Source of the DNA: Enterovibrio coralii
GTDB lineage: Bacteria > Pseudomonadota > Gammaproteobacteria > Enterobacterales > Vibrionaceae
Reading direction: 5' to 3'
DNA: 64,000 nucleotides
Assembly: GCF_001559595.1 (NCBI RefSeq)
Contig: NZ_LNTY01000050.1
Location: 248,001 to 312,000, forward strand
Shown: one piece after another, positions 1-9,713 of the stretch
Position numbering within the stretch: position 1 is the first letter of the stretch
How the letters are laid out: every line of letters starts with the position of its first letter
Notes under the pieces: model-generated
The model's input: the letters and a program-made list of their open reading frames with translations, nothing else
Databases searched by the model: none
What the model was told of the DNA's origin: nothing
Translations under genes and position numbers: made by a program

Positions 1-1851
1 AACGCCTTCTTGCTTGCATCTATTCGTGCGCAATCAGACCGCATGGCCGAATACGTAAACACCATAGTCAGTGACCATCGCGAATCAGTAAGCCTGCAAC
101 AAACACTCGCCAAGCAAGCCATTACGCACGCTACGTTAGTGATGGCGGGCATATTGATTTCACTCATGGCCGGCGTTTTCTATCTCTTTCTTTTTAACAA
201 CAAGATGGCGACCGACCTTGAAGCCGTCACCGATGAGATGCTGAATCTCGCAAAAGGTGACACCGCCATCACCCCAGTCAAATTAAACAGACAGGATGAA
301 ATAGGCCAGCTCGCAAACGCATTCAGTGCATTTCAACGAAACGCGATTGATAAAGTCCACGCCACTCAAGCCCTTTATCGTCAAAAGACGCTGCTCGAAA
401 CCCTGTTTAATGAAATGCAGGATGGGTTAAGCGCCTACGATGCCAATACCAAGCTTCTCGCGTGGAACAGCAGCTATGCCGCTCTTCTAGGGATTGATGA
501 ATCAAAACTCTATGTCGGTATGCCCATCACCTCCGTTCAAGCTCTCTTGCCGAAAACCCTCAGCACTACCGAGGATCCAACGCTTGCCATTGAGCGCCAA
601 TCCAAGCCTCTTAGCTTCGAACGCCAATTCATTGATGGCAGAATCGTTGAATATCGCAGCCAGCCCATTCCTTCAGGCGGATTTATCACGCTTTATCGCG
701 ATCTCACGGAGAAACGACAGCTCGATTTACAGCTTCGACATGCGCAAAAAATGGAAACGCTGGGACAGCTTACAGGCGGCATTGCCCATGACTTCAATAA
801 CCTGTTATCGGCCTTAAGCGGAAATCTGGAATTGTTGTCATTGAGCGCACCGCTCTCTGACCAAAACCGCGTCTATCTTAATCGCGCACTGACCGTGACA
901 GAAAAAGGCAGCCAATTGATTGAACGCCTATTGGCGTTTAGCCGTCGCAAACCACTGCACCCTGAGGCGGTGGACCTCGAAGACACCCTGCTGGAGCTTC
1001 AAGATCTTCTCGACTACACGCTAGAAGGAGCAAGCCTGCTTTCAATGGATTTGGACAAAAAGAACCATACAATTTTTGTCGACAAGAGCGGTTTAGAAAG
1101 CGCGCTGATGAACCTTTTGATTAATGCCAATGCGGCCATGCCTGAAGGGGGCACCGTGAAGATCTCAACACATTCCTGTACCTTGATTGATTCGGGTAAA
1201 GCAGGCGTAGTCATTGATGTCAGTGACACGGGAGTTGGCATTCCTGAGCATCTTTTGAGCAAAGTGATGGAACCCTTCTTTACCACAAAAGATAAAGGTC
1301 AAGGCAGTGGGCTGGGCTTGAGCATGGTGTATGGTTTTGTTGAGCAGTCTCAAGGACATATTGACGTGCAATCCAAGCTCAACAAAGGAACACAGTTCAC
1401 CCTCATCATGCCAATTGCTGATAGTGACAGCCCAAATACTTCTCGCTCAGACAGTGCCTCAGGCGAAGATATCGCAAGTTTGGCGGGTATGACTGTACTG
1501 TTGGTAGAAGATGATGAAAATGTCGCAAGCCCGCTTATCGACTTGATGAAGCTCCATAATATCAAAGTGAACGACGTTAAAACGGCGGAAGATGCCATCA
1601 AATATTGTGACAGCGTCACACCTGACGTCGTTATCAGCGACATCAACTTAGGTGATGGCATGACAGGCACAGACTTGAAAAAAGCACTCATGGTGTCCCA
1701 CCCAACATTGCCCATTCTCCTCATGTCAGGATTGCCCAAATCTGACCTTATTGCGCATTATGGCTTTGAACCTGACTGGGTATTGATCACAAAACCCATT
1801 ATTCATCATCAACTGTTAAAAATTCTTTCAGACCAAAACTCAAAGAGATAG
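1..1851 (+). CDS. Hybrid sensor histidine kinase, 5' end outside window
   Basis: The frame is open from base 1, so the N-terminal sensor part lies to the left of the window. Visible parts in order: a transmembrane segment (ATLVMAGILISLMAGVFYL), a HAMP linker (DEIGQLANAFSAFQ), a PAS-like domain, a phospho-acceptor helix with GGIAHDFNN (His encoded at 787-789), an ATPase domain with DTGVGIP and GSGLGLSMVYG, and a C-terminal receiver domain with VLLVEDDE and the phospho-Asp in VVISDINLGDG. The HDFNN form is typical of NtrB-like kinases with a fused receiver. It sits 101 bp upstream of a sugar ABC operon on the same strand and may sense the same substrate; that link is inference. Confidence 0.9.
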   Translation, partial: NAFLLASIRAQSDRMAEYVNTIVSDHRESVSLQQTLAKQAITHATLVMAGILISLMAGVFYLFLFNNKMATDLEAVTDEMLNLAKGDTAITPVKLNRQDEIGQLANAFSAFQRNAIDKVHATQALYRQKTLLETLFNEMQDGLSAYDANTKLLAWNSSYAALLGIDESKLYVGMPITSVQALLPKTLSTTEDPTLAIERQSKPLSFERQFIDGRIVEYRSQPIPSGGFITLYRDLTEKRQLDLQLRHAQKMETLGQLTGGIAHDFNNLLSALSGNLELLSLSAPLSDQNRVYLNRALTVTEKGSQLIERLLAFSRRKPLHPEAVDLEDTLLELQDLLDYTLEGASLLSMDLDKKNHTIFVDKSGLESALMNLLINANAAMPEGGTVKISTHSCTLIDSGKAGVVIDVSDTGVGIPEHLLSKVMEPFFTTKDKGQGSGLGLSMVYGFVEQSQGHIDVQSKLNKGTQFTLIMPIADSDSPNTSRSDSASGEDIASLAGMTVLLVEDDENVASPLIDLMKLHNIKVNDVKTAEDAIKYCDSVTPDVVISDINLGDGMTGTDLKKALMVSHPTLPILLMSGLPKSDLIAHYGFEPDWVLITKPIIHHQLLKILSDQNSKR

Positions 1852-1952
1852 CGCGATTGTTTCAATTGTGAATGGAAAATCTCGTCAGTTGAAACCTTCC
1901 ATTCGCAAATGTCTGCCACGGTTTTGTTACCGACACCTCAAGGAGAGCTGGT

Positions 1953-2975
1953 ATGAAAAACCTTGTAAAGAAATCCCTTTTGGCCGCGATGATTGCCGCC
2001 CTACCTCTTGCACAGGCTTCCGCAGAAGAAGTGCTGATTGGCCTTATCACTAAAACCAACACCAACCCTTTCTTTGTAAAAATGAAAGAAGGTGCGCAGC
2101 AGCAAGCTGATGCCATGGGTGCGAAGCTGAGTTCGTTTGCAGGCCGATTTGACGGGGATACAGATTCACAAGTTCAGGCGATTGAAAATCTGGTTGCAGC
2201 GGGTGCAACTGGTATTCTCATCACACCGAGCGATCCTGAGGCCCTTGCTCCGGCCGTGAAACGCGCTCGAGATGCAGGTGTATTGGTCATCGCGCTGGAT
2301 ACGCCGTTCTCTCCTGCCAATGTCGCCGACGCCACGTTTGCTACTGACAATTTTAAAGCCGGCGAACTGATTGGTGAGTGGGCGAAAGCCAAAATGGGTG
2401 ACGATGCGAAAAACGCCAAGATTGCCCTGTTGGATTTAAGCACAGCAAATGTAACAGTTGATGTCGCGCGCGATCAGGGCTTTTTGACGGGTTTTGGCAT
2501 TGATACAGGTAATCCAGACATCAATCGAGATGAAGATGATCCTCGCATTGTCGGTAACGATGTTACCCAAGGCTCTGAAGAAGGCGGCCGCAGAGCCATG
2601 GAAAACCTGCTTCAAAAAGATCCGACTATCAATCTCGTCTACACCATCAACGAACCCGCGGCAGCAGGCGCGTATGAAGCTCTGAAAGCCGTAGGCAGAG
2701 AGGATGATGTCATCATTGTGTCTGTTGATGGCGGTTGTCCTGGCGTGGATAACGTAGGGGCTGGTGTGATTGGTGCAACGTCCATGCAATTCCCACTGCG
2801 TATGGCATCACTGGGCGTTGCTGCAGTTGTTGAATACGCCAAATCTGGCGTTAAGCCAGGTGCAACACCGGGCAAAGCCTTTTACGACACAGGCGTTGAG
2901 CTGATTACTGACGAACCAGTATCAGGTGTTAGCTCTACCGACTCCAAAGAAGCCAAGTCTAAGTGCTGGGGTTAA
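1953..2975 (+). CDS. Sugar ABC transporter periplasmic binding protein (FrcB/RbsB type)
   Basis: 340 residues with a Sec signal peptide (cut near AQASAEE) and a type 1 periplasmic binding protein fold: [14 protein letters not shown] at the N-terminus, a repeated ...[12 protein letters not shown]... and [10 protein letters not shown] pattern, and the hinge-side VDGGCPGVD. It delivers a monosaccharide to the permease and ATPase encoded next. The fit is best to the fructose/ribose-type group (FrcB of rhizobia), but the sugar cannot be read from sequence. AAGGAG lies 11 bp before the ATG. A strong hairpin follows the stop, so this first gene can be made in excess over the membrane parts. Confidence 0.9.
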   Translation: MKNLVKKSLLAAMIAALPLAQASAEEVLIGLITKTNTNPFFVKMKEGAQQQADAMGAKLSSFAGRFDGDTDSQVQAIENLVAAGATGILITPSDPEALAPAVKRARDAGVLVIALDTPFSPANVADATFATDNFKAGELIGEWAKAKMGDDAKNAKIALLDLSTANVTVDVARDQGFLTGFGIDTGNPDINRDEDDPRIVGNDVTQGSEEGGRRAMENLLQKDPTINLVYTINEPAAAGAYEALKAVGREDDVIIVSVDGGCPGVDNVGAGVIGATSMQFPLRMASLGVAAVVEYAKSGVKPGATPGKAFYDTGVELITDEPVSGVSSTDSKEAKSKCWG

Positions 2976-2988
2976 ACCCAATACCTTG

Positions 2989-3010
2989 AGGGGAGGGTTC
3001 GCCCTCCTCT
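2989..3010 (+). promoter_or_regulatory. Intercistronic hairpin with TTCG tetraloop
   Basis: Just after the binding-protein stop codon, a stem GGAGGG/CCCTCC (extended by further pairs) closes a TTCG loop. There is no T-run, so it is more likely an mRNA stabiliser or partial terminator than a full stop. Hairpins at this place in binding-protein-dependent operons usually raise binding protein over permease. Confidence 0.6.
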
Positions 3011-3051
3011 ATCAAACCTTTCAGTTATAACGGCGTTTGCAGGAGCACTTA

Positions 3052-4108
3052 ATGTCGTCACCTTCTAAGCCTCAGAGCCTGATAAGAACCGACTCGCTGG
3101 CGACGAGATCAAAGGCTATTCGTTTTCAGTTGGACAACGTATCCAACTCTATTTGCATAACCACCCGACTGCTGCTCCCTTCCTCGTGTTGGTGATGGCT
3201 GTTGTGGTCTTTTCTACCTTGTTGGCGATAGATTCTTCCATCCATTTAATCTGTCTCTTGTCTTACAACAGGTCACCATCATCGGTGTTATCGGCATCGC
3301 CCAGACATTGATCATTTTGACCGCCGGCATTGATCTATCCGTCGGTGCCATCATGGTTCTGACCTCTGTCGTCATGGGGCGCTTTGCGATTGATTATGGA
3401 TTTCCGCCCACGATCGCTTTCCTTGGTGGTATGGCTGTTGGTGCCCTTGCAGGTTTGATAAACGGTTTATTGGTCTCAAGGATCAAGCTTCCACCTTTCA
3501 TCGCTACACTGGGTACCTGGAACATCTTTTTCGCACTCAACTTGTGGTATTCAAATAGCCAAACCATTCGCTCCCAAGTGATCGACCAACAGGCTCCTCT
3601 TCTGCAATGGCTCGGCAACACCATCGAAGTGTTTGGTGGTCGCATTGCCTATAGCTCGATATTCATGCTGCTGCTCTTTGTCATCATTTGGTATGCACTG
3701 AATTGGACCGCGTGGGGAAGACACGTTTACGCGACGGGCGATGACCCAGATGCGGCGCGTCTTGCTGGTATACGCACCAAACGCGTGTTGCTTTCCGTGT
3801 ATGTCATTGCTGGTGTTATCTGTGCCCTCGCTGCTTGGGTGTTGATTGGACGAATTGGCTCTGTCAGCCCACAGGCGGGTTACACCGCTAACCTCGACTC
3901 TATCACCGCGGTAGTAATTGGCGGCACAAGCTTGTTTGGTGGACGTGGCTCAATATTCGGCACCTTGATTGGCGCTCTCATCGTTGGTGTGTTTAGAAAT
4001 GGCCTAGCCCTGCTTGGCGTCGACGTGCTTTGGCAAGAGTTCACTGTCGGTGTGCTCATCATTGTGGCCGTGAGTATTGACCAATGGATTCGGAGAGTCG
4101 CGTCATGA
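3052..4108 (+). CDS. Sugar ABC transporter permease (FrcC/RbsC type), reading frame broken twice
   Basis: BPD_transp_2 family inner-membrane permease. The start ATG at 3052 has AGGAG six bases upstream. The reading frame breaks near 3083 and again near 3226; at both places adding one base restores a continuous protein: ...SLI(K)NRLAGDEIKG... into ...FSTLLA-DRFFHPFNLS... and on into the long intact part from about 3227. The family motif GGTSLFGGRGSIFGT is present in the C-terminal half, with several hydrophobic helices. The stop overlaps the ATPase start (ATGA). Because only two single-base losses disrupt an otherwise clean gene, I suspect sequence error; true inactivation would disable the transporter. 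Confidence 0.8.
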
Positions 4109-4896
4109 CCGAAAAAACACCTGTTCTACAAGCGAGAGGTCTCGTCAAACGCTACGGTCGTGTTACGGCATTAGACGGTGCTGACTTCGATTTAATGCCC
4201 GGTGAAGTGCTTGCGGTAATTGGCGACAATGGCGCGGGGAAATCCAGCTTAATCAAAGCCCTTTCCGGAGCCTTAATTCCAGATGCTGGCGAGATTACCC
4301 TTGATGGAAAACGCGTGAAGTTTTCAAACCCGATGCAAGCACGCGAAGCTGGTATTGAAACCGTGTATCAAAACCTTGCTGTTGCTCCCGCCCTGAATAT
4401 TGCAGACAACCTATTTTTGGGAAGGGAAATCCGCTGCAACGATTGGCGAGGAAAATGGCTTCGTATGCTGGATAAAAAAGCGATGCGTGAGAAAGCCAAA
4501 GAGAAACTCACTGAGCTGGGTTTGATGACCATTCAAGACATCACGCAAGCTGTTGAAACCCTCTCAGGCGGCCAGCGACAAGGCGTTGCCGTTGCGCGAT
4601 CTGCATTATTTGGTACTCAAGTGGTCATCATGGATGAACCGACCGCTGCCCTTGGTGTAAAAGAGTCGCGACGCGTACTCGATCTCATCATTGAAGTGAA
4701 AAACAAAGGGCTGCCTGTGGTATTGATTAGCCACAATATGCCCCATGTATTTGAAGTGGCAGACCGCGTGCACATTCATCGTTTAGGCAAGCGAGTGGAC
4801 ATCATTACACCTTCCACCCACACTATGTCTGATGCTGTCGCGATCATGACCGGAGCGATGGAACCGGGGACATCTGGAAGCAAAGAGGACAACTAA
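4105..4896 (+). CDS. Sugar ABC transporter ATP-binding protein (FrcA type)
   Basis: 263 residues, a single nucleotide-binding domain. Walker A is GDNGAGKSS, the signature is LSGGQRQGVAVAR, Walker B is VVIMDEPTAALG, and the switch His is in VLISHNMPHVFEVADRVHIHRLG. Single-domain ATPases of this kind pair as homodimers with RbsC-like permeases, unlike RbsA, which has two fused domains. I chose the ATG at 4105, which overlaps the permease stop as ATGA and implies translational coupling, rather than an upstream start at 4084 inside the permease. Confidence 0.92.
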   Translation: MTEKTPVLQARGLVKRYGRVTALDGADFDLMPGEVLAVIGDNGAGKSSLIKALSGALIPDAGEITLDGKRVKFSNPMQAREAGIETVYQNLAVAPALNIADNLFLGREIRCNDWRGKWLRMLDKKAMREKAKEKLTELGLMTIQDITQAVETLSGGQRQGVAVARSALFGTQVVIMDEPTAALGVKESRRVLDLIIEVKNKGLPVVLISHNMPHVFEVADRVHIHRLGKRVDIITPSTHTMSDAVAIMTGAMEPGTSGSKEDN

Positions 4897-4903
4897 TTTA
4901 ACG

Positions 4904-5815
4904 ATGATTCGGGCACTTATTGCCGTATTGCTATTTTTATTCACAATACCACCTGCCCTCGCTAGCGTGCGGGCAGGTGTTAGTGTATCTGACCTTACCA
5001 ATCCCTATTTCATTACTATGGTTCGCAGTATTCGCGATGAGATGCACCACATCTTTGGCCCTGAAAGTACACTCTTAGTCCGTTCCAGTGCCTACGACAT
5101 CCCGCGCCAGATCAGACATCTTGAAGAGTTTGCGGCAGAAGGTGTCGATGTCATTTTCCTTGTCGCTTCTGATGAGCAAGAAATTGGTCCTGCCGTGGCA
5201 TCTATCACGCATTCAGGCGTCCCCGTCATTGCCATTGATGTGAGAGCAAAAAACGCAACAGCAACTGTCACCACGGACAATCGTCAAGCGGGCGCAATTG
5301 CTTGTCTTGGGTTAGCAGAAGCCTTAAAAGGGAAAGGTAATGTACTCATCATCAATGGGCCGCAAGTATCGTCGGTGATTGAGCGTGTTGATGGATGCAC
5401 CCATTCTCTATCCGCATTTCCAGAGATCACCCTTCTCGACAAAAGCCTAGATGGAACCGCAAGCGTCGAAGGCGGTTTGGAAAGCATGGCTTATGCCCTT
5501 CAAGCGTTTGGCCCTATCGACGGGATCTTCGCAATCAATGACCGCACGGCTTTAGGTGCAGAACAAGCGATCTCTCAAGCAGGAGCCAATACTAAAATCA
5601 TGTCGGTAGATGGGAGTCCTGAAGCGCGCGGTGCTTTACTGAATAGGCGTAAACCATGGCTAGGAACTGCAACTCAATTTCCCGATAAAATGAGCCGAGA
5701 AGCCGTGAGCGTTGCTCGTACTTTGCTGGAAGGAGAACCGTTACCGCAACGCGTCATTTTGATACCAACGAAATTGATGCTCTCAGAAAACGCAGCGTCA
5801 TTCTCCTCGTGGTAA
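4904..5815 (+). CDS. Second RbsB-like periplasmic binding protein
   Basis: 303 residues with an N-terminal signal peptide (MIRALIAVLLFLFTIPPALA) and type 1 periplasmic binding protein features: GVSVSDLTNPYF, GVDVIFLVASDEQE, VPVIAIDVRAK, and DGIFAINDRTALGAEQA followed by MSVDGSPEA. It begins 7 bp after the ATPase gene, so it is the last gene of the sugar operon. It differs clearly from the first binding protein and is shorter. It could be a second substrate receptor, or a sensory binding protein that presents ligand to the upstream histidine kinase, as ChvE or TorT do; the sequence does not decide between these. Confidence 0.85.
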   Translation: MIRALIAVLLFLFTIPPALASVRAGVSVSDLTNPYFITMVRSIRDEMHHIFGPESTLLVRSSAYDIPRQIRHLEEFAAEGVDVIFLVASDEQEIGPAVASITHSGVPVIAIDVRAKNATATVTTDNRQAGAIACLGLAEALKGKGNVLIINGPQVSSVIERVDGCTHSLSAFPEITLLDKSLDGTASVEGGLESMAYALQAFGPIDGIFAINDRTALGAEQAISQAGANTKIMSVDGSPEARGALLNRRKPWLGTATQFPDKMSREAVSVARTLLEGEPLPQRVILIPTKLMLSENAASFSSW

Positions 5816-5822
5816 GGCGTCG

Positions 5823-6734
5823 TTATTGTGTGGCCGTTGATTGCTTACGATTTTTTGCAAGGAAAGTGACCGCGATACCGGCCAAGATAACGGTTGCCGC
5901 AATGGCCATACGCATGGTCAATGCCTCATCAAGGAACAAGTAACCACCGTATGCCGCAAATAAAGGCACGGTAAGTTGCATCACACCCGCTTGCGTTGCT
6001 TTAAATTGCTTCACCACCCAATACCAAATGGCATAGCCCACACCTGATGCGATAGCACCCGACGCAATGGCCAACCACACGCCCTCTTTCGACAATGTGT
6101 TCATCGGGATGTTGAGCAGGAAAAATGGCGCGACAAAGAACAAGCTCAAGCGGAAATTGATGCAATTTGCTTTTAGCTGAGGGAGTTTGATCTCTTTCCC
6201 TAAAACACTGTAAGCCCCCCAAGCAATGCCCGAAATGGCCATCAGAAACGCGCCCCACATATCTGGCGCGTGCATACCCGGAGAAACCAGGTAGCCGAGA
6301 CCACATATCGCCGTCAACGCACCGATGTATTCTAGCCCCGTAGCACCACCTTCTTTGTGGTGGCTGTAAGCAAACATGGTGAGCTGAACAAACGCAAACA
6401 GCACCAATGCACCAACACCAGTATCGAGGTACATGTACGCAAATGAGAAACTCGCGGCATAAAGGAACAGCATTGCGGCTGCAATCCAGTGCTCTGTGGG
6501 ACGATGAATGAGCTTGCAGCCGTCATCGTCATCGCCGCGTCGCCAGCAATCAATCCACGCCAACACAAATAACATCACGGCACCAGACGCCAATCGAATA
6601 CTGGTAAACGAAGCAGGATCAATATCGGTTTCCGCCAGAGCCATGCGACAAAGCACTGAGTTAGCAGCAAAAAACAACAGCGCAAGCATTGCCATCGTAG
6701 AGTTTGTTATTTCTTTTTTTGCTATTAGTGCCAT
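5823..6734 (-). CDS. EamA/DMT family exporter
   Basis: About 303 residues with ten hydrophobic helices in two EamA repeats (first ...MAMLALLFFAANSVLCRMAL..., second starting near GAFLMAISGIAWGAYSVLGK). It is an inner-membrane carrier of the drug/metabolite transporter superfamily; the substrate is unknown. I chose the ATG at 6734 because AAAGGATG lies at the right distance from it, while the ATG four codons earlier sits on top of that ribosome site. It converges on the sugar operon with only 7 bp between stops, and is divergent from the DUF2786 gene. Confidence 0.88.
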   Translation of the reverse strand: MALIAKKEITNSTMAMLALLFFAANSVLCRMALAETDIDPASFTSIRLASGAVMLFVLAWIDCWRRGDDDDGCKLIHRPTEHWIAAAMLFLYAASFSFAYMYLDTGVGALVLFAFVQLTMFAYSHHKEGGATGLEYIGALTAICGLGYLVSPGMHAPDMWGAFLMAISGIAWGAYSVLGKEIKLPQLKANCINFRLSLFFVAPFFLLNIPMNTLSKEGVWLAIASGAIASGVGYAIWYWVVKQFKATQAGVMQLTVPLFAAYGGYLFLDEALTMRMAIAATVILAGIAVTFLAKNRKQSTATQ

Positions 6735-6933
6735 GGTCGCAATCATCCTTTTGGTTGTCGAGAATAGAGACCGCAGGATTACCGTATATCTTTCACCGTG
6801 TTACTAGAATCCCAAAAAGTTCATTGCTGTATTCGTCTATTTTTTGCTACAGCCCTTTAAATTTCGCATGTGCGTTTGGTAAATCGGCCAGTTGAATGTA
6901 AAATACTGCTCCCGTTTTTTAGTGGTGAACTGA

Positions 6934-7623
6934 ATGTCTGAAGCGAAACGCAAAGCTCTTAAGAAAATTGCTAAGTGTCTTGAACTGAGCAACTCATCGA
7001 ACATCAACGAAGCAGCCCAAGCTATTAAAATGGCTCAACGTTTGATGAAGAAGTATGGACTTGATCAAGACGATATCGACTTCATCAGTATGGGGAAAAC
7101 CACCTCAGAAACACTTCTGCCTTCGTCAATCAGCGATTCTATCCTGAAGATCATTCGCGGCATCAACACCCGCTTTGGTGTTGAGTGTGTATTGACCAAT
7201 CACAAAGGCCTGAAGAAAGCCGAATTTATCGGTGATGCAGACCGCGCCATCTTCGCCGCGTTTGCCTTTGATATTGTGTACCGTGAAATGAACGAGCACA
7301 TCGGTCAATTCCGAAACAGCTTCCAAGGTACGGGAACGTCCCAGATGGAACTTACGCGTCGTGTTTCTTCATTCACCATGGGTTGGCTTGAAGGCGCATT
7401 GGCAAAACTGCCGTTGATTGCGCCAAGCGATGAGTCAGATAAAAAGATCAAAGACTACATCGACAGCCAGTTCAAAAATATCGACCGTGAGACCTTCAAG
7501 CAACAATTGAAGGAAGCAATGAAAGCCATCACTGACGATTATGAAAAAGGCATGAAAAAAGGGAAGCAAATTTCCGTCAGCCGTCCCGTATCTGGGGCAA
7601 GAGAAGTAAAGCGCCTTGCATAG
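6934..7623 (+). CDS. DUF2786-domain protein
   Basis: 229 residues. The N-terminal 40 residues (KRKALKKIAKCLELSNSSN... AAQAIKMAQRLMKKYGLD) match the short DUF2786 domain, which is seen in phage and chromosomal proteins of unknown role. The middle section resembles the region that usually follows it (RFGVECVL, ...AEFIGDADRAIFAAFAFDIVYREM). The C-terminus is basic. The gene stands alone and its stop codon lies inside a terminator hairpin. No catalytic motif is recognisable. Confidence 0.75.
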   Translation: MSEAKRKALKKIAKCLELSNSSNINEAAQAIKMAQRLMKKYGLDQDDIDFISMGKTTSETLLPSSISDSILKIIRGINTRFGVECVLTNHKGLKKAEFIGDADRAIFAAFAFDIVYREMNEHIGQFRNSFQGTGTSQMELTRRVSSFTMGWLEGALAKLPLIAPSDESDKKIKDYIDSQFKNIDRETFKQQLKEAMKAITDDYEKGMKKGKQISVSRPVSGAREVKRLA

Positions 7624-7639
7624 GCGCTTTTTTATTTTT
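7608..7639 (+). terminator. Intrinsic terminator after the DUF2786 gene
   Basis: Stem AAAGCGCC/GGCGCTTT with a 7-base loop followed by TTTTTTATTTTT. The left arm and loop overlap the last codons and stop of the gene. Confidence 0.88.
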
Positions 7640-7922
7640 CCGCATCTGCACTGCTTTTCATACCCTATCCAATTCCATTTACTTGCATTTCAAGCTCCTA
7701 CCCAAAATCACGCTTTTTTGAACAGTGTTGTATTAAAAAAGCCTGAATTTCCATGCTCGCCCTTGTATTGCAAGGTAGCCATCCCTAGCCTAGGTTATTA
7801 AATCATCACATCGTTGATGATTGAGAAGATTTGCGATCAGCAAACTTTTGAACAGTGACTTGCGGCCAACTCAATAAGTCATTTGTTCAAAACCCTCTCT
7901 AGAAGGAATGGAGAAAGTAAAA

Positions 7923-8897
7923 ATGAAAAAAGCAGTGACTAGCCTGGCAATTATGATGGCACTCTCGCCTTTCGCTTATGCCCAAGATGATGCGAACTTT
8001 TATCTGGGTGCTCGCGTAGGTTCCTCAACTCTCGAAGATGCTTGTGAAGCAGGCAGTTGTGATGACCAAGAAGTCGGTGGCGGCCTGATTGCAGGTTATG
8101 ACTTCGCAAACGGTTTTTCTATCGAATCAACCTACGACTACCTCGGTCACTTCGAGACTTACTATAACTCTGTCGGCGAGCAACGCAGTGGTGATCTGAC
8201 CGCTTTCACGCTGGCACCAAAACTAAACTTCGGCCTGACTGACGCTACCGACATCTACGGTAAAATCGGTGTGGCATGGTGGGACTTCGACAGCAACCGT
8301 GGCAGCGAAGACGATATCTCTCTGCTGACGGCTTTGGGTCTTGATCACCGTGCAAATGATTTGGTTAACGTTCGCTTGGAATACCAATACATTCCTAAAA
8401 TGGACGAAGGCTATATCGATGCAGACAATCACTTCATCTCAGCAGGTCTGACGTTCCATTTCGGCCGTCACTCAGAGCCTGAGTATGTGGTTGTAGAAGA
8501 AGTGGTCGTTGTTGAAGAAGTTGTTGAGCCAAAACGTTACGTTTTCTCAGAAGCTGATGAAGTTGAGCTGTTTGCATTCGGTAAAGCATCTCTTTCAGCG
8601 GGTGCAGCTACGCACCTAGAGCCAATGCTGAAGCGTCTTCAAGACTTCCCTCAGTCGACCGCGATCATCATCGGTCACACTGACAGCGTAGGTTCAGAAG
8701 CGTTTAACCAAAAACTGTCTGAAGAGCGCGCACAATCTGTTGCTGACTACTTCACCAGTAACGGCGTAAGTGCAGATCGCCTGAGTGTTGTTGGCATGGG
8801 TGAGAAAGATCCTATCGCATCCAATGACACAGAAGATGGTCGCGCGAAAAACCGTCGCGTTGAAATCGACTCTCCTGAGTTCGTGTACGAAGAGTAA
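7923..8897 (+). CDS. OmpA-family outer membrane protein
   Basis: 324 residues. A signal peptide ends at AYAQDD, followed by an N-terminal eight-strand beta-barrel domain (FYLGARVGSSTLED... to ISAGLTFHFG), an acidic valine-rich linker (VVVEEVVVVEEVVEP) and a C-terminal OmpA peptidoglycan-binding domain (IIIGHTDSVGSEAFNQKLSEERAQ, with RAKNRRVEI at the end). The barrel holds a Cys pair (CEAGSC). I start at ATG 7923, which has GGAG upstream, not at 7908. One of three OmpA-domain proteins in the window. It probably anchors the outer membrane to peptidoglycan. Confidence 0.92.
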   Translation: MKKAVTSLAIMMALSPFAYAQDDANFYLGARVGSSTLEDACEAGSCDDQEVGGGLIAGYDFANGFSIESTYDYLGHFETYYNSVGEQRSGDLTAFTLAPKLNFGLTDATDIYGKIGVAWWDFDSNRGSEDDISLLTALGLDHRANDLVNVRLEYQYIPKMDEGYIDADNHFISAGLTFHFGRHSEPEYVVVEEVVVVEEVVEPKRYVFSEADEVELFAFGKASLSAGAATHLEPMLKRLQDFPQSTAIIIGHTDSVGSEAFNQKLSEERAQSVADYFTSNGVSADRLSVVGMGEKDPIASNDTEDGRAKNRRVEIDSPEFVYEE

Positions 8898-8922
8898 TCG
8901 GATACACAAACCAAAATTAAAG

Positions 8923-8949
8923 AAGCCACGCAATCGCGTGGCTTTTTTG
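8923..8949 (+). terminator. Intrinsic terminator after the OmpA-family gene
   Basis: Stem AAGCCACG/CGTGGCTT with loop CAATCG and a following run of T. It lies between the convergent OmpA-family and gamma-glutamylcyclotransferase-fold genes. Confidence 0.85.
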
Positions 8950-8963
8950 TTTAGTCAATTGCA

Positions 8964-9527
8964 TTAATCAATGCATGGCGGCTTATCATGAAGCAGTTGA
9001 TCAATTGTCAGCCTGTCTTCATCCCTCACACCCGCTACTCGCTGATACACGGGTTGTGCCCTGTCATTCATCCGCGGATAGTCCCAACCATGCGTGTTTT
9101 GAATAAAAGACTGAGCAAACTCTGCAGAGTAACGAAGGCAACCGGCAAGCACGGTATCAACATAGCTCTGGGCAATTGGCTGCACATAACAAGGCGATAC
9201 AACTTCATCTGTGACGTACACAAACACTGGACCATCAAGCTGAATGGTTTGGTCTAGTGTCTTGATTCGCTCCGAATCTAGCCGAATGCGCTGATATCCT
9301 GCTTCACGAATATCAAAAACCTCAAGCAAGTCATCATCCACGTGAATAAGGACACCATTACACTGGCCAGTCCCTTCTCTCACCACTAAATGAGACATGA
9401 CGGGCGACCCCGTTTTACCCCAATGACGCTCAAGCCCAGAGACCGTTGCAGGGATCGCTTTGCCTGTGTCTCCCGTCAATTGACGAGAGTCTTCATTGAT
9501 TAAACTGCCATAGCCAAATATGTACAT
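8964..9527 (-). CDS. Gamma-glutamylcyclotransferase-fold protein
   Basis: 187 residues. The N-terminus MYIFGYGSLINEDSR carries the YGSL substrate loop of the AIG2/GGCT/ChaC fold, and an acidic residue at the usual catalytic place appears in FDIREAGYQRI. Family members release 5-oxoproline from gamma-glutamyl compounds, including glutathione in ChaC. The substrate is not clear here because the sequence is not close to classic ChaC. It is a single cytoplasmic gene, convergent on the OmpA gene and divergent from the M32 carboxypeptidase gene. Confidence 0.8.
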   Translation of the reverse strand: MYIFGYGSLINEDSRQLTGDTGKAIPATVSGLERHWGKTGSPVMSHLVVREGTGQCNGVLIHVDDDLLEVFDIREAGYQRIRLDSERIKTLDQTIQLDGPVFVYVTDEVVSPCYVQPIAQSYVDTVLAGCLRYSAEFAQSFIQNTHGWDYPRMNDRAQPVYQRVAGVRDEDRLTIDQLLHDKPPCID

Positions 9528-9713
9528 ACTGCCCTTTGGAATTACTGCTTCTCATAGAACTATTCTCAATTCACATGCTACTGTCAACAGGCGAACCCTA
9601 TGAAAGCGATAGCTTTTCCACCTTCAACTCTGCTGATAGACTTATTAACAAGTAAAATATAATTATCACCTATCTGCGACATTTTCTCGTCGCTGTTTGT
9701 AAAGGATTTTTAC

